NCBI RefSeq assembly: GCF_010727325.1
Contig: NZ_AP022565.1
Location: 2,604,001-2,668,000, forward strand
Direction of reading: 5' to 3'
Length of the DNA: 64,000 nucleotides
Origin: Mycolicibacterium alvei
GTDB taxonomy: Bacteria; Actinomycetota; Actinomycetes; Mycobacteriales; Mycobacteriaceae
Shown here in pieces: positions 39,201 through 51,173 of this stretch. The first letter of the stretch is position 1. Every line of letters starts with the position of its first letter. The notes below the pieces were generated by a model. The model was not told the DNA's origin and made no database searches. It was given only the letters and a program-made list of their open reading frames with translations. The position numbers were made by a program, and so were the translations under genes.

Positions 39201-41450
39201 GCCACAGACCGCGATGATGCCTGGACCACCGCCATCGAGTTCGTCACCGGTGCGGCACCCGACCTGTCGTCCGCGATCACGTTCGGTCGTGACGACGTGA
39301 CCCAGATGCTGGAGGAGCTGCGACTCGTCGAGGGGGAGGATCCCACCGCGAAGTTCATCGAAGCCGCCGAAAAGCTTTTCGGGATAACCAATCTCCACCC
39401 CAAGCAGCTGGAAGTCATGCTTGCCATCGCCCAAGGCAAAGACATTCTGGCCGTGCTGCCTACTGGGTTCGGCAAATCGTTGTGCTTCCAGCTACCCGCA
39501 CTGCTCGCTCCACAGGCGCGCGCCACCGTCGTCGTCTCCCCGTTGATCGCGCTGATCAAAGATCAGGTGAACGATCTACGTGGACGCCGCGGCATTCGAC
39601 CTGTTCAGGGCATCACCGGAACGACATCACGTGTAGTGCAGAGCGAGATTCTTCGCGACACCGCCAATGGAAAGGTTCGGCTGCTATATGTCTCGCCCGA
39701 ACGACTTGCCCGAGATCCGGTGCTGCGTCGCGCATTAGGACGCCAACAACTCAACGGTGTCGTTGTCGACGAGGCCCACTGTGTCTCGGTATGGGGGCAC
39801 GACTTTCGCCCAGAATTCCGTCAGGTCCCCACCTCGGTCGCCAGCTTTGACACACGTCCACCGCGTGCAGGCCTGACGGCGACCGCCACCCCCGAGGTCG
39901 CGACCGACATCGTCGGTGCGATGGACATGCACGATCCGACGACGGTACGTGAGCCCAGCGACCGTCCGAACCTGCGGTTCCGGGTGATCGAATGCGGCAA
40001 CGAGCGAGAGCGTGTTCGAGAACTGTTGCGGTTCGTCACCTGGTCGGGCGACACCCCGGGCATCGTCTACGTGTCGAAACGCTCATTGGCCGAGGAGATC
40101 GCCGCCATGCTGCGCCGTGCGGGCCATCCTGCACGGCCCTACCACGCCGGTATGGTTCCCGAACAACGCGACGCCGCCCAAGAGGACTTCGATTCGGACA
40201 CGACCCGAATCATTGTGGCAACCAAGGCTTTCGGTATGGGCATTAACAAACCCAACATCGGCTGGGTTGCTCACTACGACCTGCCCGACTCACTCGACGG
40301 ATACGCACAGGAGGCCGGCCGAGCGGCGCGGGCTCCGAATATCACCGGCGAGTGCCTGCTGCTGTACACCAAGGCCGATCTCGGTCGACGGAATCGCCTC
40401 ATCAGCGCCCACGAATCGAAAGCCGATGCGGCGATCACGCAACGCCTGCTGACGGCGCTGTGGGAATGCCCCGATCGCGGTGACAGCAGGGTTTTCGATA
40501 TCGATGAACTGGCTGACCGACTCGAGATCGAGGACGACGAGATCAACGTCCACCTTGCTCAACTCGAGCGTGTGGGCGCCCTCAAGCTCGGCCTCGACTG
40601 CTCAGCGAGAGGCACCGTCGATGTCGGCTTCCACCAACCCGACGACGAGGCCGAGCGTCGGCTCTTCCGCGAGTTGTTCTACAAGAAGTTCCGGGCACGC
40701 CCAAATGTCCGTCTCCAACTCGACTTCCAACAGCTCAAAGACAAACACGGCTATGACCCTGACGCACTGGAGGAACAACTGATCGCCTGGTCACTCGACA
40801 GGCTGATCACGTTCTCCAGCTCGCGCAGGCTCCGGCGGGTAAAACTGCTCTCGACCCACGCTTCGCAGGAGGCGCTGGAGCGCGAATCGGCACGTTGGAA
40901 ACACTGGCAACAGCGCCGGTTGCAGGCCATCATCGATTACGCCACAAACCAATCCGACTGCCGTCGCATCGTCGTCGGGCGTCACTTCGGGGACACTGTC
41001 GGCAACTGCACCAGCCGTGACATAGCGGAGTGCGACCACTGCAGTGGCGGATCGGCGCCATGGGCATCACTGGCCGACCATCTGGTCGCCGACCCCGAAC
41101 TGCTCGTCAACGCCGAGCTGACCGTGCTGCAGGCAGTCGCTTGGTCATCGGCCTATCGCAAGGGCTTCTATGGGGAAGCCAGCTTGAGCGCCGCGGTCCT
41201 CGGCAAAGACTCCCTCGGTGAAGGGCGGCCACTCGGGGCAGGCGTCCTCAGCTGTCCTCAGTTCGGTGCACTCCGTCACGTCCGCAACGGCCAAAAGCGT
41301 TGGGAAGATGCGGTCGCCAAGCTCTTGCGAGACGGTCTCATCGAACGGAAATCGGTGCAGCGTGAGGGCGCGCGGACCCCGTATCAATCTCTGGTGCTCA
41401 CTTCTCTCGGCGCGCAGACACTCGGAATGACGGTGAAGAACGATGATTGA
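36237..41450 (+). CDS. DEDDh exonuclease - XPD/DinG helicase - RecQ helicase triple fusion
   Basis: 1737 residues from ATG 36237 (a TTG 51 bases upstream is possible). A short N-terminal helical domain precedes a DEDDh exonuclease: VLDIETTGL near 102, [10 protein letters not shown] near 165 and HRALSDA near 230. A DinG/XPD helicase follows: [15 protein letters not shown] near 348, candidate Fe-S cysteines near 415 and in CDRASC...C near 477-486, [11 protein letters not shown] near 533 and [12 protein letters not shown] near 945. A complete RecQ unit ends the protein: [15 protein letters not shown] near 1075, [18 protein letters not shown] near 1177, [11 protein letters not shown] and a Cys4 zinc site (C...C...CDHC) near 1580-1605. 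DinG with an exonuclease is known; the added RecQ is unusual. The stop overlaps the next gene by 8 bases, indicating one operon. Confidence 0.9.
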   Translation: MSTPERPLPPAIEAAHRILAQLGPLVATDLRERLSAEGFNQPLERLQLLPDRFPRRFGVTADGLIRVAIAGFESGNEQSEGPAADDDWYVPNTTRIPYGRVAVLDIETTGLNRTTDFITEIALIRLDGTVLADIAVATPDDDLRPAMPFADAVATLTTALQDVDLLIGHNLLAFHLPFLKDAAKAAGIESPPFPQSADTLHLSLLVDVAMPNRQLADLTQHYGIRNDEPHRALSDATATAAVAREMLAAVDMNDPSWPLAIATLETHSSPLALLLPALQAAPDIETLTRPPDPLLVPSGHATTDAWSATRDNFPVLRERRNLRPRPAQQEMAHAVAQVLDAGGRLAVEAPTGTGKSLGYLLPALGRASRPRQPVVVATATKALQSQLRDEAKRLQYEKLLTAPFRQIQGVSNYVCARELEDALPDKEISGLAAAVALRTIAESPTGTWDDVTDEVIRRPDTRYARTRARLRTNAAGCDRASCKWSSICPLMQQIEDLDKSPGVLSVNHALIASWVRVGRSPGNVLDEGRADLIFDEAHTLEDSLTAAWTERVDAIELEILVNVLSRRSRLLRDIRSKAGGGPTVGEAVQAVTTASSQIRSAGDEFARAIDTYLHEYAGKADAAVLQSGVVTNRPEFRTLRQTGASVRYALIQLAKAVAALRSALTDTSGLNSAKQRLRGYAERIDNAIDLLGTLGTLPDSHLWVYRLAADEDDPAAWAFERLPIHVFPEFQQHVVDRTHSTVLCSATLTVEHRFDYLASRLGISINPDPVEGSFRGLTLRSPFDYKQQSKVILTNHLPIPIPVNEREFCEEMTADQAGFLSLAGGKTLTLFAARSRMETVADGVRTKSAELAERGVELLVQGEQGRTQIAHRFRSEPGTALYGLKSYWEGFDAPGETLSYLFIEKPPYPHPDDPLVSARQRAIAERGGDPFLEYILPMTAIQFTQGFGRLIRSETDKGAALVCDRRLHSPTQAQRVLLGSLPGPSLHEATDRDDAWTTAIEFVTGAAPDLSSAITFGRDDVTQMLEELRLVEGEDPTAKFIEAAEKLFGITNLHPKQLEVMLAIAQGKDILAVLPTGFGKSLCFQLPALLAPQARATVVVSPLIALIKDQVNDLRGRRGIRPVQGITGTTSRVVQSEILRDTANGKVRLLYVSPERLARDPVLRRALGRQQLNGVVVDEAHCVSVWGHDFRPEFRQVPTSVASFDTRPPRAGLTATATPEVATDIVGAMDMHDPTTVREPSDRPNLRFRVIECGNERERVRELLRFVTWSGDTPGIVYVSKRSLAEEIAAMLRRAGHPARPYHAGMVPEQRDAAQEDFDSDTTRIIVATKAFGMGINKPNIGWVAHYDLPDSLDGYAQEAGRAARAPNITGECLLLYTKADLGRRNRLISAHESKADAAITQRLLTALWECPDRGDSRVFDIDELADRLEIEDDEINVHLAQLERVGALKLGLDCSARGTVDVGFHQPDDEAERRLFRELFYKKFRARPNVRLQLDFQQLKDKHGYDPDALEEQLIAWSLDRLITFSSSRRLRRVKLLSTHASQEALERESARWKHWQQRRLQAIIDYATNQSDCRRIVVGRHFGDTVGNCTSRDIAECDHCSGGSAPWASLADHLVADPELLVNAELTVLQAVAWSSAYRKGFYGEASLSAAVLGKDSLGEGRPLGAGVLSCPQFGALRHVRNGQKRWEDAVAKLLRDGLIERKSVQREGARTPYQSLVLTSLGAQTLGMTVKNDD

Positions 41451-44400
41451 GAAACGAATCACTCAGCAGCTGCTGGAAGCCGGCGAGCTCACACTCACCG
41501 AACGTGAGGCCGCGGATCTGGCGCTGCCGCAACACAGCACCACGCTCAGCTTCGAACTGGAAGGCGAGCCCTTCCACGTGCAATGGAGTGGACGTTCAAG
41601 ACAACTCACCGGCGACCTGTTGACCGAGCGGTTGCAGGATTACGGCCAAGACCGGGGTCTTCTCCGACTGCGCCAGGTCGGCGAAGTGTACCGGCTGTTG
41701 CTGCTACCGCCTGGAACGTCACCAATCACGCCCCCAGTGCACCCACCCGTGGTGGTGGTCCCCAAGCTAAAAGTGTCCAAGGTGGAGCGGCGGCGAACGG
41801 TGGACCGACAGTTCCACGCCGACTCCGAATACGATTGGAAGTCCAGCCCCGGCAACTCCATCGGGTTTCTCAAGGAGGCGCGCAAACTTCTTGGTGAGCA
41901 ACTGAAGGCCGCCGGATTTGATCCGCTCGAAATCGTCGAACTTCGCCTGCAGGGCGAAGAGCTGGCCACCCTTGACGATTTTGATGAGCTTCTCGCCGTC
42001 GATGTGGCCAATGTCGATCGAATGCCCCATCAGGAAGCCGTTGCCCGCCACGCGCTGTCGCGCCTACGTGGACGCGCGGTTCTAGCCGACGAGGTCGGCC
42101 TGGGCAAGACGATCGAAGCCGGTCTGGCCATCAAAGAACTGACGCTTCGGGGCTTGGCGAAGCGGGTCCTCATCCTGTGCCCTGCTCCCCTGCGCGAACA
42201 GTGGCGCGAAGAGATGAACCACAAGTTCGACCTCACATTTGATGTCGCGCTCAATAGTCGGGAGGTCGGGAAGCAAGACAAGTTGATCCTCACCCTGAAT
42301 TTGGGCACTCGGGCCATCGACAAACTTACTGCGAAACCGTGGGACATCGTTATCGTCGATGAGGCTCACCGCGCAGCGGGGAAGAACGCTAAGAAGACGC
42401 GCGAGCTGATCACCGCTTTGACGACCGCCTGCCGGTACGCATTCTTCCTGACGGCAACACCGGTCCAGAACGACTTACTTGAGCTATACCGACTGGTGGA
42501 GCTGCTGCGACCGGGCACATTCACGTCGGTGAACGACTTCAAACGACAGTTCATGAAGTCGTCCGACCCGCGCACGCCCAATGACCCGGCAGCGCTGCGC
42601 CGGTTGATCAGCAGCGCCATGATCCGCACCACTCGTGCCCAAGCCGGCGTTGACCGGGTGCAACGAGTCGCAGTCGACGTACCCGTCGATCTCGGTCCCC
42701 GTGAACGCGAGTTGTATGCGCTGAGCACTGATCTGCTCCGAAATGTCATGCGCGACAGCGGAGACACCATGCGTCGACGCAGCCTGGCGCTGCGACTGAC
42801 GGCCAGCCCCTTCTCGATGGGGACCACTGCGATGCGCATGGCTGAGCGCCATCCCAATCCTCGGGTCCGTTCTGTCCTGAGTGAAGTCGGCCACCTCGCC
42901 ATGGACATCCAGGGATCAGCCCGCGAGAACAAGGCCCTTGAGATCACCCGCGGCTGGGTACGCGAGCACGGACGCGTCCTCATCTTCACCCAGCACACAG
43001 ATACGGTCACTGGGCTGTTACGCCGGATGGATGCCGAGGGGCTGCACGCGCGTTCGTTCCACGGATCGATGTCCCCGAGCGAGCGAGCCAAGACCATCGC
43101 TGCCTTCAGGTCGGGCGAAGCACCGGTCATGATCTCGACCGACGCCGGCGCCGAAGGTCAGAACCTGCAGTTCTGCAACTGTGTGCTGAACTTCGACCTC
43201 CCGTGGAACCCGATGCGCATCGAGCAACGCATCGGCCGTGTCGACCGTCTGACACAGCCGAAAGACGAAGTCTTCGTCGCAAATCTCTACGCACGGGGAA
43301 CCATCGACGAGAGTGTCTATCAGTTGCTGGCCTTGAAGCTGAGGATGTTCGAGCTACTGTTCGGACAAGTCACCACGATCCTCGGCGAGCTCGACGACTC
43401 GAAATCAGCATCCTTCGAAACACGGGTCATGGAAGCACTTTTCGCCGACAACGACTCTAAAATGCAAGGGCTGCTCACCCAGCTGGGCACCGAGCTCGCC
43501 CAAGCGCGCGACCGTGCGTCCACGCTTATCGCCACCGACAGCGGCCTGAGCAACTGGATGGCGTCGGCGTTTGAGCATCGAAAAGATCTGACCAAGGCCG
43601 GTAGCAGCGAATTGGCGCCCGCTGTGAGCGAGCGTGCGCGGATGCGTCAGCGGCGCGTACAGAAGTGGGCACGCAAGGTCCTCAAGGCACTGGATGCAAG
43701 GCTGCTCCATGACACCGGCGAAGGCGACGGCGCCTTCCTCACCGCCGAGTTCGACGAGGAGTTCGAAGAGGAACTCGGCGGTCGGACCGTCATGCATCTC
43801 GCATTCGACCGGATGGGGCTCGAACAGCATCCAGACGCGGAGCTCTGTGCAGTTGGCTCACCGGTCTTCGACGAACTGCTCGGCCTTCTGCGGATGCGTG
43901 GCGACATGCATGCGACAGTCCCGGTCATTCCCGACGACATCGGGCCTAGCCCATACAAACACGCTTCAACACTGACGCTCGTACGGCGCAGGCTTATTCC
44001 GTCGGGCTCGTGGAGCGGCCAAGCGACCTTCCGCGCGACTATCGGTGAAGCCGAAACGTCCGAGCATCTGATCACCGCTGATATCAATGGCCACAACAAA
44101 CAACGGCTGCCCCGCCGTCCGCTGCAGGACGGCGAAACGCTCCCCGCCGTGTTCAACACGCCATCGGAAGTTGTTGACCAGTTCGAGAAGTCGGCGGCCG
44201 GCCAACTTGAATCGCTACGTCGTGACAGAGAAAAACAGGTAACGAAAGACCAAGCCCACGAGCTGAAACGAATTGCCAAGGGCTACAGCGCACAGATCGA
44301 TGAAGCCACCTACGAGGACAAAGCACGGCTCACCAAGGCGCTGCGTTCCGAGGAGAAGCGTCTGAGTCGACAGCCCGACATCCGTGCCAGGGCGAAAGTA

Positions 44401-47400
44401 CTTGCCGTGACGCTGGAGGAGGACGATTGGATTGTCGAGGAGACGTGGGCCGGCCCCAGTGGTGACGAGCGAGAGCTGACGTACGAGTGGGGTCTGCCTG
44501 CTCCAGTCGTCGAGAGTGACGTATCTGGCAAGCCGATCAAGGTGCTGGCCCACTGCTCCGGAGCGCACTGGATCGATGAATCAGAGTCAACCCATTGCGG
44601 ATCTTGCGATAAGTACCTGTGCACAGAGTGTGGTGACGACGCCGTCTTCGCCGATTGCCCGATATGCGGCACGGCCACCTGCCGCGCATGTCGCACCAAG
44701 ACCAGCGGATTGTGCAGCGGATGTGCGACACCGGTTCGCGCGCCGCAGCTAGACGAGGAATATGCGGTCGCCTGGACGTTGAGCCATGGGGCGACATTGT
44801 TGGTCGGTGGGCGAGTAGCGCAACTGATCCGCCCCAGCGGATGGACGGAAACTCTGCTCTCGAAGGAAGACATCGCCGATCGCGAGCGAGCGCGAATCCG
44901 TTCGTACGCTGCACAAAACAAGCTTCCGTTCGACTGCGGACTGGCCTTTCGCGACCTCACACATGAGCCCCCTCACTCAGACGAAACGCGAGTCAGGATA
45001 GGCACGGCGACCGCCGTCGACATCGAATTCTCTCTCGCTGACACTGTGGGCACGGCTATCGACAGCAAGGCTGTTGCTGACCTACCCAAGTATTCGGACA
45101 CGCCTGTCCGAACCGAGCAGGAATTCCGGCTCGAATCCGTGCTTCAAAATCTTCGGCGCAACGTTCCGCCGCCGGCTCCCCCTACGATCCTCGTCACCCG
45201 CCGTTCGAGGTTCACCGACTTTTACCTGGAAGCCGACCGCATGGTGAAGGAAGTCACGTCGGTCGACAATGATGGTTCGTTCACGACGAATACGGTTGAA
45301 TATTCTCAACTTCAATGGCGTGGTCACGCCGAGAAGACGTCCACGCTCGCCACGGCGGCGTTGGAGCCCGTACGCCTGTCAATTCAGGCACGGAACGAAG
45401 CAATATTGGTGAGCATTCGAAAGCCCAGCTACTTGGGTAGCGAACAGGAATGGCTCGCCGGCCCCGATGAGACCTCCCTGCCACATCAACTAGGCTCCTT
45501 CGCTTATCTTGATTCACGTGGCAAGCCCGGAGGACGGCTCGGCAAGCGCCTCGATGAGGCGCAGTCCATCAAGGGCCCCTTCCCGGCGCCAACCGAATGC
45601 ACCCTGGTGTCGCGCGATATCCAACCGGTCGTCGAACACGTCGGAATTGAATCCGATTTCAACGCGATTGCCGCCGACATCGCAACATTGGCGACATTCG
45701 GTGTGCAACCGAACCAACGTGCTGCACATCGTATGGCGCGACTACCAGATGTACTGAAGCAAGCGTTCCTGAGCCGGGCGCAGCGACCGTTTACGGACCT
45801 GCTTTGCAACGGGTTCGAGGTGACCGAAACGTGGCAGGGCCATAGCCGGGCGATATACAAGTACCGCAGTTTCGACGGCGAACCGGTCTTTCCCAAACTC
45901 GACGACATCGGCATCCATGAAACCGATTTCGGTGTCTGCCGTGACGGTCACTTCTACGCTGCCGGCACGGCAGAACGATGCGAAGCGTGCGATTCCTGGG
46001 CATGCAGGGCCTGCGATTCGGTCGGGGGCCTTGCCGCGATCAAATGCACCGGCTGTTCAGCCTCAGTGTGCCGACGGTGTTCGATCTCCGTCCACACTGT
46101 CTCCCGAGACCACTGCCTGCTATGCAACAACCTCGCCTGTTCAGACTGTGGTAGAGATCCCCAGGTTTCCAGCTGTCCTGTGTGCAAACGCAATACGTGC
46201 GGCGCATGCCGAGTCGGCGAAGTATGCCCAGCCTGCTCTGACCTGCACGTGGCGACACGACAGGAAATGGAAGGCTTGCCGGTGGAGCTGGCCGCGGTGG
46301 GCGCCTCCGTCCTCATCGGAACAGACGCGGATGCCACAGTAGTAGTAATGACTCGCGGTGGCGCCGCCGAACAGGCGCTCATTCGACACGGATCGATTGC
46401 GCAGTGGTTTGCCTTCGGCCGGAACATGATTGACTTCGACTACCGGTTGAGGCTGGCGGCTAGCGCAAAGTACAGGACCCAGATGGTGCCCATCCACGAG
46501 GTACTCGTACCCGAAACGGCGCTCCCAGATCCTCATCTCGTGTTGGAAACCGAACGCACCTTCCACGCCACCTGGTCTAGCTCCGAGCTTCAGGTTGCCG
46601 AGCGAAGCGCAACGGTGTTCACAAGACCTGATCAGAACCTTGCGTCGTTGGCGGTCGACGAATTGCCATCTGCCGCGACACTTCCCGACACCATCCCCCG
46701 CACGCCACCTGCCGTTGCGCAGATCCTCAAGGGTTTGCAGGAACCCACCGCGACGAGTCTGCGTCTCCGATGGGAGCGGCACGGCCACGACGTCGCGATA
46801 ACACCGGCAGGCATCCTCGAAGTGACAGTGGACGGATCTGGTGCTCATCGCCAGATGGCCGCATGGAGTCGAGGTCATCATGCAGCCCTACCGACGTGGG
46901 TAGCCGAAGCATGGCAACCGGCGCCGCGCTTGTATGCCTATGCAATCGGGCAGCATGCCGAGGCGGCGATCTTCGGCCTGGCGTCGCTGCGAGTCCTTGG
47001 GGTTCGGCGCGCGGCGCAAGTCGACTGGTACGTGATCAGGCCGTCGGAGAATGCCGCCGCGGCAACAGCGCTGTCGCGTTCGATGGGACTTGGTGACGCA
47101 GACGGTGTCTCGGCGTTCACCGACCCGGCGAAGCTCCGACTCTCCACTGTCACGAACGCCGCATCATCGCCTACGCTCAACGTTGATCCCGTAGGAGCGC
47201 TGACAGCGGGACCCCGTATGGGGGCGGACACCACATGGGCAGCACTAGCGGCTTGGACGCCGACGGCAAGCGTCGTAACACCTGACGCTCAGCCGCTCTC
47301 GGCCCGGCTCGCCGCTGCTCTCGAGCAGACATTGGGCGCCGTGGGTCCTCAGACCACGCTCACCATCGGCGCTCAACTCAAGCAACTTGTAACAGTTTAC

Positions 47401-47904
47401 GGCGGCCAAGAATGGCACTACGATCGCCAACTCGCGGCCGGCCAACGAGACGCGCGGCGAGTCAGTAAAGCCACCGGTCATGCGATGGACGTCGGCATGA
47501 TCGATCGCGAGGGCCATTTTGGGGTGGACAGCCCACCGTGTGAATACTGCGGCGGCCGGACCTGCGCAGAGTGTGTCGACCGAATGCTGCTGTGTACATG
47601 CTGCACGATGCCGATCTGCAAGCGATGCGCGCGAGGGACCACCGGCGAGCTTTCGCTGTGCCCCGCATGCATCACGACGCGGTCGCCCACGCGCAAAGAA
47701 GCGCGTGAACACGGCCGACTCTTCATGACCCGTCGAATGCTCATCGGCACCGATCCGCAACACACCGTAGTGTTCGAGCTATCCAAGGATCAGTGGACGC
47801 GCCACGTGCCCGATAAGGACGGACAAATCGTTACCCACGCCGCAAGCGCGGCATTCTTGAACGAAAGGTTGGCTGGTTCTGGGTCAACTCCACCGAATGA
47901 GTAG
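41443..47904 (+). CDS. SNF2/RapA-like helicase with three cysteine-cluster modules (2153 residues)
   Basis: Begins inside the end of the DinG-RecQ gene (8-base overlap). Residues 1-650 hold a SNF2 motor: [14 protein letters not shown] near 213, [11 protein letters not shown] near 305, [10 protein letters not shown], and [13 protein letters not shown] near 594. The remaining 1500 residues contain three cysteine-rich clusters near 1037-1096, 1498-1600 and 2033-2076, with about 11, 19 and 11 cysteines in CxxC pairs resembling RING or treble-clef knuckles. Each is followed by a related segment such as [15 protein letters not shown] or [14 protein letters not shown], so the tail looks like a threefold repeat. 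The core resembles DrmD and RapA but the tail matches no family I know. Likely a DNA remodeller acting with the upstream exonuclease-helicase (inference). Confidence 0.85.
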   Translation: MIEKRITQQLLEAGELTLTEREAADLALPQHSTTLSFELEGEPFHVQWSGRSRQLTGDLLTERLQDYGQDRGLLRLRQVGEVYRLLLLPPGTSPITPPVHPPVVVVPKLKVSKVERRRTVDRQFHADSEYDWKSSPGNSIGFLKEARKLLGEQLKAAGFDPLEIVELRLQGEELATLDDFDELLAVDVANVDRMPHQEAVARHALSRLRGRAVLADEVGLGKTIEAGLAIKELTLRGLAKRVLILCPAPLREQWREEMNHKFDLTFDVALNSREVGKQDKLILTLNLGTRAIDKLTAKPWDIVIVDEAHRAAGKNAKKTRELITALTTACRYAFFLTATPVQNDLLELYRLVELLRPGTFTSVNDFKRQFMKSSDPRTPNDPAALRRLISSAMIRTTRAQAGVDRVQRVAVDVPVDLGPRERELYALSTDLLRNVMRDSGDTMRRRSLALRLTASPFSMGTTAMRMAERHPNPRVRSVLSEVGHLAMDIQGSARENKALEITRGWVREHGRVLIFTQHTDTVTGLLRRMDAEGLHARSFHGSMSPSERAKTIAAFRSGEAPVMISTDAGAEGQNLQFCNCVLNFDLPWNPMRIEQRIGRVDRLTQPKDEVFVANLYARGTIDESVYQLLALKLRMFELLFGQVTTILGELDDSKSASFETRVMEALFADNDSKMQGLLTQLGTELAQARDRASTLIATDSGLSNWMASAFEHRKDLTKAGSSELAPAVSERARMRQRRVQKWARKVLKALDARLLHDTGEGDGAFLTAEFDEEFEEELGGRTVMHLAFDRMGLEQHPDAELCAVGSPVFDELLGLLRMRGDMHATVPVIPDDIGPSPYKHASTLTLVRRRLIPSGSWSGQATFRATIGEAETSEHLITADINGHNKQRLPRRPLQDGETLPAVFNTPSEVVDQFEKSAAGQLESLRRDREKQVTKDQAHELKRIAKGYSAQIDEATYEDKARLTKALRSEEKRLSRQPDIRARAKVLAVTLEEDDWIVEETWAGPSGDERELTYEWGLPAPVVESDVSGKPIKVLAHCSGAHWIDESESTHCGSCDKYLCTECGDDAVFADCPICGTATCRACRTKTSGLCSGCATPVRAPQLDEEYAVAWTLSHGATLLVGGRVAQLIRPSGWTETLLSKEDIADRERARIRSYAAQNKLPFDCGLAFRDLTHEPPHSDETRVRIGTATAVDIEFSLADTVGTAIDSKAVADLPKYSDTPVRTEQEFRLESVLQNLRRNVPPPAPPTILVTRRSRFTDFYLEADRMVKEVTSVDNDGSFTTNTVEYSQLQWRGHAEKTSTLATAALEPVRLSIQARNEAILVSIRKPSYLGSEQEWLAGPDETSLPHQLGSFAYLDSRGKPGGRLGKRLDEAQSIKGPFPAPTECTLVSRDIQPVVEHVGIESDFNAIAADIATLATFGVQPNQRAAHRMARLPDVLKQAFLSRAQRPFTDLLCNGFEVTETWQGHSRAIYKYRSFDGEPVFPKLDDIGIHETDFGVCRDGHFYAAGTAERCEACDSWACRACDSVGGLAAIKCTGCSASVCRRCSISVHTVSRDHCLLCNNLACSDCGRDPQVSSCPVCKRNTCGACRVGEVCPACSDLHVATRQEMEGLPVELAAVGASVLIGTDADATVVVMTRGGAAEQALIRHGSIAQWFAFGRNMIDFDYRLRLAASAKYRTQMVPIHEVLVPETALPDPHLVLETERTFHATWSSSELQVAERSATVFTRPDQNLASLAVDELPSAATLPDTIPRTPPAVAQILKGLQEPTATSLRLRWERHGHDVAITPAGILEVTVDGSGAHRQMAAWSRGHHAALPTWVAEAWQPAPRLYAYAIGQHAEAAIFGLASLRVLGVRRAAQVDWYVIRPSENAAAATALSRSMGLGDADGVSAFTDPAKLRLSTVTNAASSPTLNVDPVGALTAGPRMGADTTWAALAAWTPTASVVTPDAQPLSARLAAALEQTLGAVGPQTTLTIGAQLKQLVTVYGGQEWHYDRQLAAGQRDARRVSKATGHAMDVGMIDREGHFGVDSPPCEYCGGRTCAECVDRMLLCTCCTMPICKRCARGTTGELSLCPACITTRSPTRKEAREHGRLFMTRRMLIGTDPQHTVVFELSKDQWTRHVPDKDGQIVTHAASAAFLNERLAGSGSTPPNE

Positions 47905-48168
47905 CGGTGGTTTGACACCATGCCGGCCATCACGGATCCCCGAGACCACAAGCACCGCAACAGTACCTGGCCGCCCGTTCGCATCGGCATAGCGCGATCA
48001 GTGCCAGGTTTGAGTGTGAGTAGATCGTCATGTCGAGGTGAGCCCGTCGCAGTGGTCCAGTTGATCTGTCCCCTCACAGCTCCAGCTTCCATCAGTATGG
48101 GCTCGCTCGGTGATTACTCGTCGGGTCGGCGAACCGTGCAACTTATCTGAATACCTCGGATCGTAACG
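47905..48168. other. Non-coding junction at right end of the defence island
   Basis: 264 bases between convergent genes. No convincing reading frame, no tRNA and no direct repeat that would mark an attachment site was found. No strong stem with a T-run was seen that would serve as a shared terminator. Confidence 0.4.
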
Positions 48169-48951
48169 CTACGTGAGATCGAATCGTCCGTCGCGCAACC
48201 GTTCCGGAGCCCGCGAGTCCAGCAACTCCGTCCGATCCTCGGGATGCCGCCAATAGTGCCGAACTAACCAATACAGTGACACACCCGTCGGGACGTAGAG
48301 GCTCAGGCCGCCGATCACCTTCTCGCTGCCATCACGTAGGCACAACACCACCGAACTGCCAGCCTTCTTACCGTCCTTGGTTTCGGAATGATCCTTGACG
48401 TCGACAATGTCATCCCATTCCACGGTCCCCGTTTTGAGCACGTCGGCGATCTCAACCATTGCCGGGTTGAATTTGAGGTATCCGACTCCGCCGCGCCGCA
48501 TCCAGCTAATTAGACCGATGACCGCGAACACCGCAGCCGCTATGAACAGCGCAGGGGAGAAGATTTGGAGCCCTCGCGACATGGGAATGTCGATCAAACC
48601 GCGTGGTATGAAGAACGCGAGCAGCAGGGCGGAGGGGCCGATCGCCGCCAGTCCTATCAAGTACAGCATGCTCAACCGCTTATCCGGCCACACGGTGAGC
48701 CCCGTTGCGTCGCTGGAGGTCCGCGTCTGTGTCTTGCCGGCTGCCGCCAGCAGAAGCGCAGCCATCATCAGGACTGGAAACGTGATGAATCCGAGAATCA
48801 AAACCGTCGTCAAGTAGTTGCCGCGCAGTCCAGCCAGGATCCCCCGGACAACGAAGTAGACCATCCCCACGGACACGACGAATCCCGCCCACACCGCGTG
48901 CTTGCCTGCTTTGGCCCAGTTCGCTGGATCGGGGAGATTCAGTTCGGACAC
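48169..48951 (-). CDS. Membrane protein, tandem copy 2 (possible immunity protein)
   Basis: 260 residues from GTG 48951, preceded by GGGAGG. Four hydrophobic segments lie at roughly residues 17-37, 47-70, 95-115 and 130-148. A soluble C-terminal part of about 110 residues follows, with VEWDDIVDVKDHSETKDGKK and a PH-like strand pattern. It is a tandem duplicate of the gene at 49030-49812: same length, nearly identical C-terminus, more divergent membrane part. The position after a type VII effector candidate suggests an immunity role against a membrane-acting toxin, but the family is unknown to me. Confidence 0.75.
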   Translation of the reverse strand: MSELNLPDPANWAKAGKHAVWAGFVVSVGMVYFVVRGILAGLRGNYLTTVLILGFITFPVLMMAALLLAAAGKTQTRTSSDATGLTVWPDKRLSMLYLIGLAAIGPSALLLAFFIPRGLIDIPMSRGLQIFSPALFIAAAVFAVIGLISWMRRGGVGYLKFNPAMVEIADVLKTGTVEWDDIVDVKDHSETKDGKKAGSSVVLCLRDGSEKVIGGLSLYVPTGVSLYWLVRHYWRHPEDRTELLDSRAPERLRDGRFDLT

Positions 48952-49029
48952 AAAGCCTCCCCTACAAACTTGCCGATTTGTGCGCCACCGAAATCGCCGG
49001 GCCTCGGATACCGGTCAGCCTATGAATGC

Positions 49030-49812
49030 CTACCCGAGATCAAATCGTCCGTCGCGCAACCGTTCTGGAGCCCGCGAGTCCACCAACTCCGTCCGGTCCT
49101 CAGGGTGCCGCCAGTAGTGCCGGACTAACCAGTACAGCGCGACGCCCGTAGGGACATAGATATTCAGGCCGCCGATAACCTTCTCGCCGCCATCGCGCAG
49201 GCACAGAACCACTGATCTGCCGGCCTTTTTGCCGTCCTTGGTCTCCGAATGATCCTTGATGTCGACAATGTCATCCCACTCCACTGCCCTGGTTTTGATC
49301 GCATCAGCGATCTCGACCGATGCGGGTGTTAACTTGAGGTAGCCGACCCCTCCGCGCCGCCATCCGGCTATCAACCCGGCGATCGCAAACGCTACGCCCG
49401 CCATCATCAACGCGGGCGAGAAGATCTGCATCCCACGCGACATCGAAATGTCGACGGCGCCTCGCGGCACAAAGATCGCGAAGAGAACTCCCGATGGAAC
49501 CAGCAGCGTCAGTCCGGAGAAGTACAACACGCTGAACCGCTTGTCGGGCCACAGGGTGAATCCGGTCCCGTCGCTGGTTGTTCGAGCTCTCGTCCGCCCA
49601 GCCGATGCCAGCAGCAACGCTAAGCACAACAGCGCCGGAAACGCGAGCAGTCCGAAGACGACAACAGATGTCAAGTAACTACCGCGAATCGTGGCCAGAA
49701 CGCCCTGAACAACCATGAAAACGAGAACTGCAATAGCGCCCACGATCGCCCACACAGGTAGCCGACCAGCCTTCGCCCAGCTCGTCGGCTCGGGAAGGTT
49801 CAGTTCGGACAC
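49030..49812 (-). CDS. Membrane protein, tandem copy 1 (possible immunity protein)
   Basis: 260 residues from GTG 49812 with GGGGAGG just upstream. The gene start overlaps the stop of the 456-residue effector candidate by 13 bases, so it is translated from the same message. The N-terminus SELNLPEPTSWAKAG is shared with the downstream copy. Four membrane segments and a charged C-terminal domain ending RAPERLRDGRFDLG are seen. Coupling to the effector favours a cognate immunity or accessory role; this is inference from context. Confidence 0.78.
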   Translation of the reverse strand: MSELNLPEPTSWAKAGRLPVWAIVGAIAVLVFMVVQGVLATIRGSYLTSVVVFGLLAFPALLCLALLLASAGRTRARTTSDGTGFTLWPDKRFSVLYFSGLTLLVPSGVLFAIFVPRGAVDISMSRGMQIFSPALMMAGVAFAIAGLIAGWRRGGVGYLKLTPASVEIADAIKTRAVEWDDIVDIKDHSETKDGKKAGRSVVLCLRDGGEKVIGGLNIYVPTGVALYWLVRHYWRHPEDRTELVDSRAPERLRDGRFDLG

Positions 49813-51170
49813 AGGACCTCCCCGACGAACTTACCCATTCCGGAGCCGCCGAGTCCTCCGGCAAGACCGAAAACTACAGCGCCAACCGGGACTGTGACAG
49901 GTGCAGCGGGCCCGCCGAAAGCACCGATCGCCGCGCCGACTTCCGCCATCCCCCAAGCACCACCACCACCTGCGGCGCCCGCGACGAGAGCGATGCATCT
50001 GTCCTTGTCCGACTCTGCCATCGCGAAATCGAACACCGTAGTCGCCACCGACAACGCCGGACCACCGAACTTCATGGTCTTGCCGATGCTCTCGACTGAT
50101 TCCGCAGTGACCATTGGCAACGAACCACCGTGTCCGATGTGCTTTTCCAACCCAGACATCCCCGCGCCGGTGACCAGCGACACTCTGTCGATCAAGTCGA
50201 CCGGCACCTTACTCGGTTGCCCCGCCGGCGGGGTGAAGCTAGCACTCCGGTGCCCGGACGAGTCCCTGGACATCAAGAGATTCGATTGATTTGCATAGGT
50301 GATCGACGTGTAGTCGGTGTCGGTACCCGCATCGCGCCAGGAACTCGTCGTCGCCACCCGCTCACCGTTCTTGTCGAACTCCTCGATCTGGTAGAAGTTC
50401 TGTTTGCTCGGCCAATCGAAGGGATCCATTCGCGTGGTCACCGCCTTGCTGCCGTCCTGTTTGATGACCGTCTTCGTCTCCTCGCCGTTCTTGTTGGTCG
50501 ATTCGATGATTTCGCGGACATGCATCTGCTCATCGGCAGACCGGATCGCCTCCTGACCCATCACACCCGGCACGGTCCTCGGGTCAGGTACCTGATCGGG
50601 GGGCCGTTGAGCCGTTGGAAGCAGCAACCCGCCGAGATCAGTTGCCGGCCTTGGCTCGATGTACCCGAACTCGTGGCCCGCCGCCACCACAGCGTTTGCA
50701 GTCGCATCGTCAGCGTCACCGACCGCGATCAGCATGCGGTTGATAACTCCCTGCTCCTCTAACGCCAGCGCCTGCAGCTTGGCCATCTCCTCCTCTGACA
50801 TGAACGCCGGGTCAACAAGTACCACCCACTGATCAGACACATTCAGCGGCCCGGAGTCGACCTCATCAGCCTTCGCAATCAACGTGCTGCGCGCACTCCC
50901 GATCGATTCCGCGCCGCCGCTAAGCGCAGCCGCCACAGCGTTGGCGTATCCAGAAAACTTGACGGCATCACGCTCTGCACGGGTGAACATCGCAGCGGCC
51001 GCTTCATGGGAACGGCCCGACCATGACTTCATCGCGGGCATTTCCTGGCACGATTGATTGATTCCCTTTACCGCACCCGAGACGGATCCCGCAGCCGACT
51101 TGATCGCAGCTGCGGACGTGGTCAAGGAGTCTGGATTCCAACCAATCAAGGTGGGACGAGACGGCAACAT
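49800..51170 (-). CDS. WXG100-type secretion effector candidate, 456 residues
   Basis: ATG 51170 starts 3 bases after the stop of the EspC-like gene. Residues 1-105 are helical and alanine-rich with a central WSG turn (KSWSGRSHEAA near 48-58), as in WXG100/LXG-like secretion domains. A mid-region (about 200-300) is hydrophilic with beta-like repeats. Residues about 385-450 are hydrophobic and glycine-rich (VAGAAGGGGAWG, VFGLAGGLGGSG), suggesting a membrane-inserting hairpin. No enzyme motif is seen. With the small EspC-like partner upstream and membrane proteins downstream it fits a type VII secreted toxin with immunity, but a structural secreted factor is also possible. Confidence 0.65.
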   Translation of the reverse strand: MLPSRPTLIGWNPDSLTTSAAAIKSAAGSVSGAVKGINQSCQEMPAMKSWSGRSHEAAAAMFTRAERDAVKFSGYANAVAAALSGGAESIGSARSTLIAKADEVDSGPLNVSDQWVVLVDPAFMSEEEMAKLQALALEEQGVINRMLIAVGDADDATANAVVAAGHEFGYIEPRPATDLGGLLLPTAQRPPDQVPDPRTVPGVMGQEAIRSADEQMHVREIIESTNKNGEETKTVIKQDGSKAVTTRMDPFDWPSKQNFYQIEEFDKNGERVATTSSWRDAGTDTDYTSITYANQSNLLMSRDSSGHRSASFTPPAGQPSKVPVDLIDRVSLVTGAGMSGLEKHIGHGGSLPMVTAESVESIGKTMKFGGPALSVATTVFDFAMAESDKDRCIALVAGAAGGGGAWGMAEVGAAIGAFGGPAAPVTVPVGAVVFGLAGGLGGSGMGKFVGEVLCPN

Positions 51171-51173
51171 CGG

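Larger units (their letters stand above)
48169..49812. repeat. Tandem gene duplication, period 861 bp
   Basis: The two membrane-protein genes have identical length, and both start and stop are offset by exactly 861 bases. The last 85 residues differ at only about eight positions, whereas the membrane part has diverged much more. This points to an old duplication with selection or gene conversion on the C-terminal domain. Confidence 0.85.
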
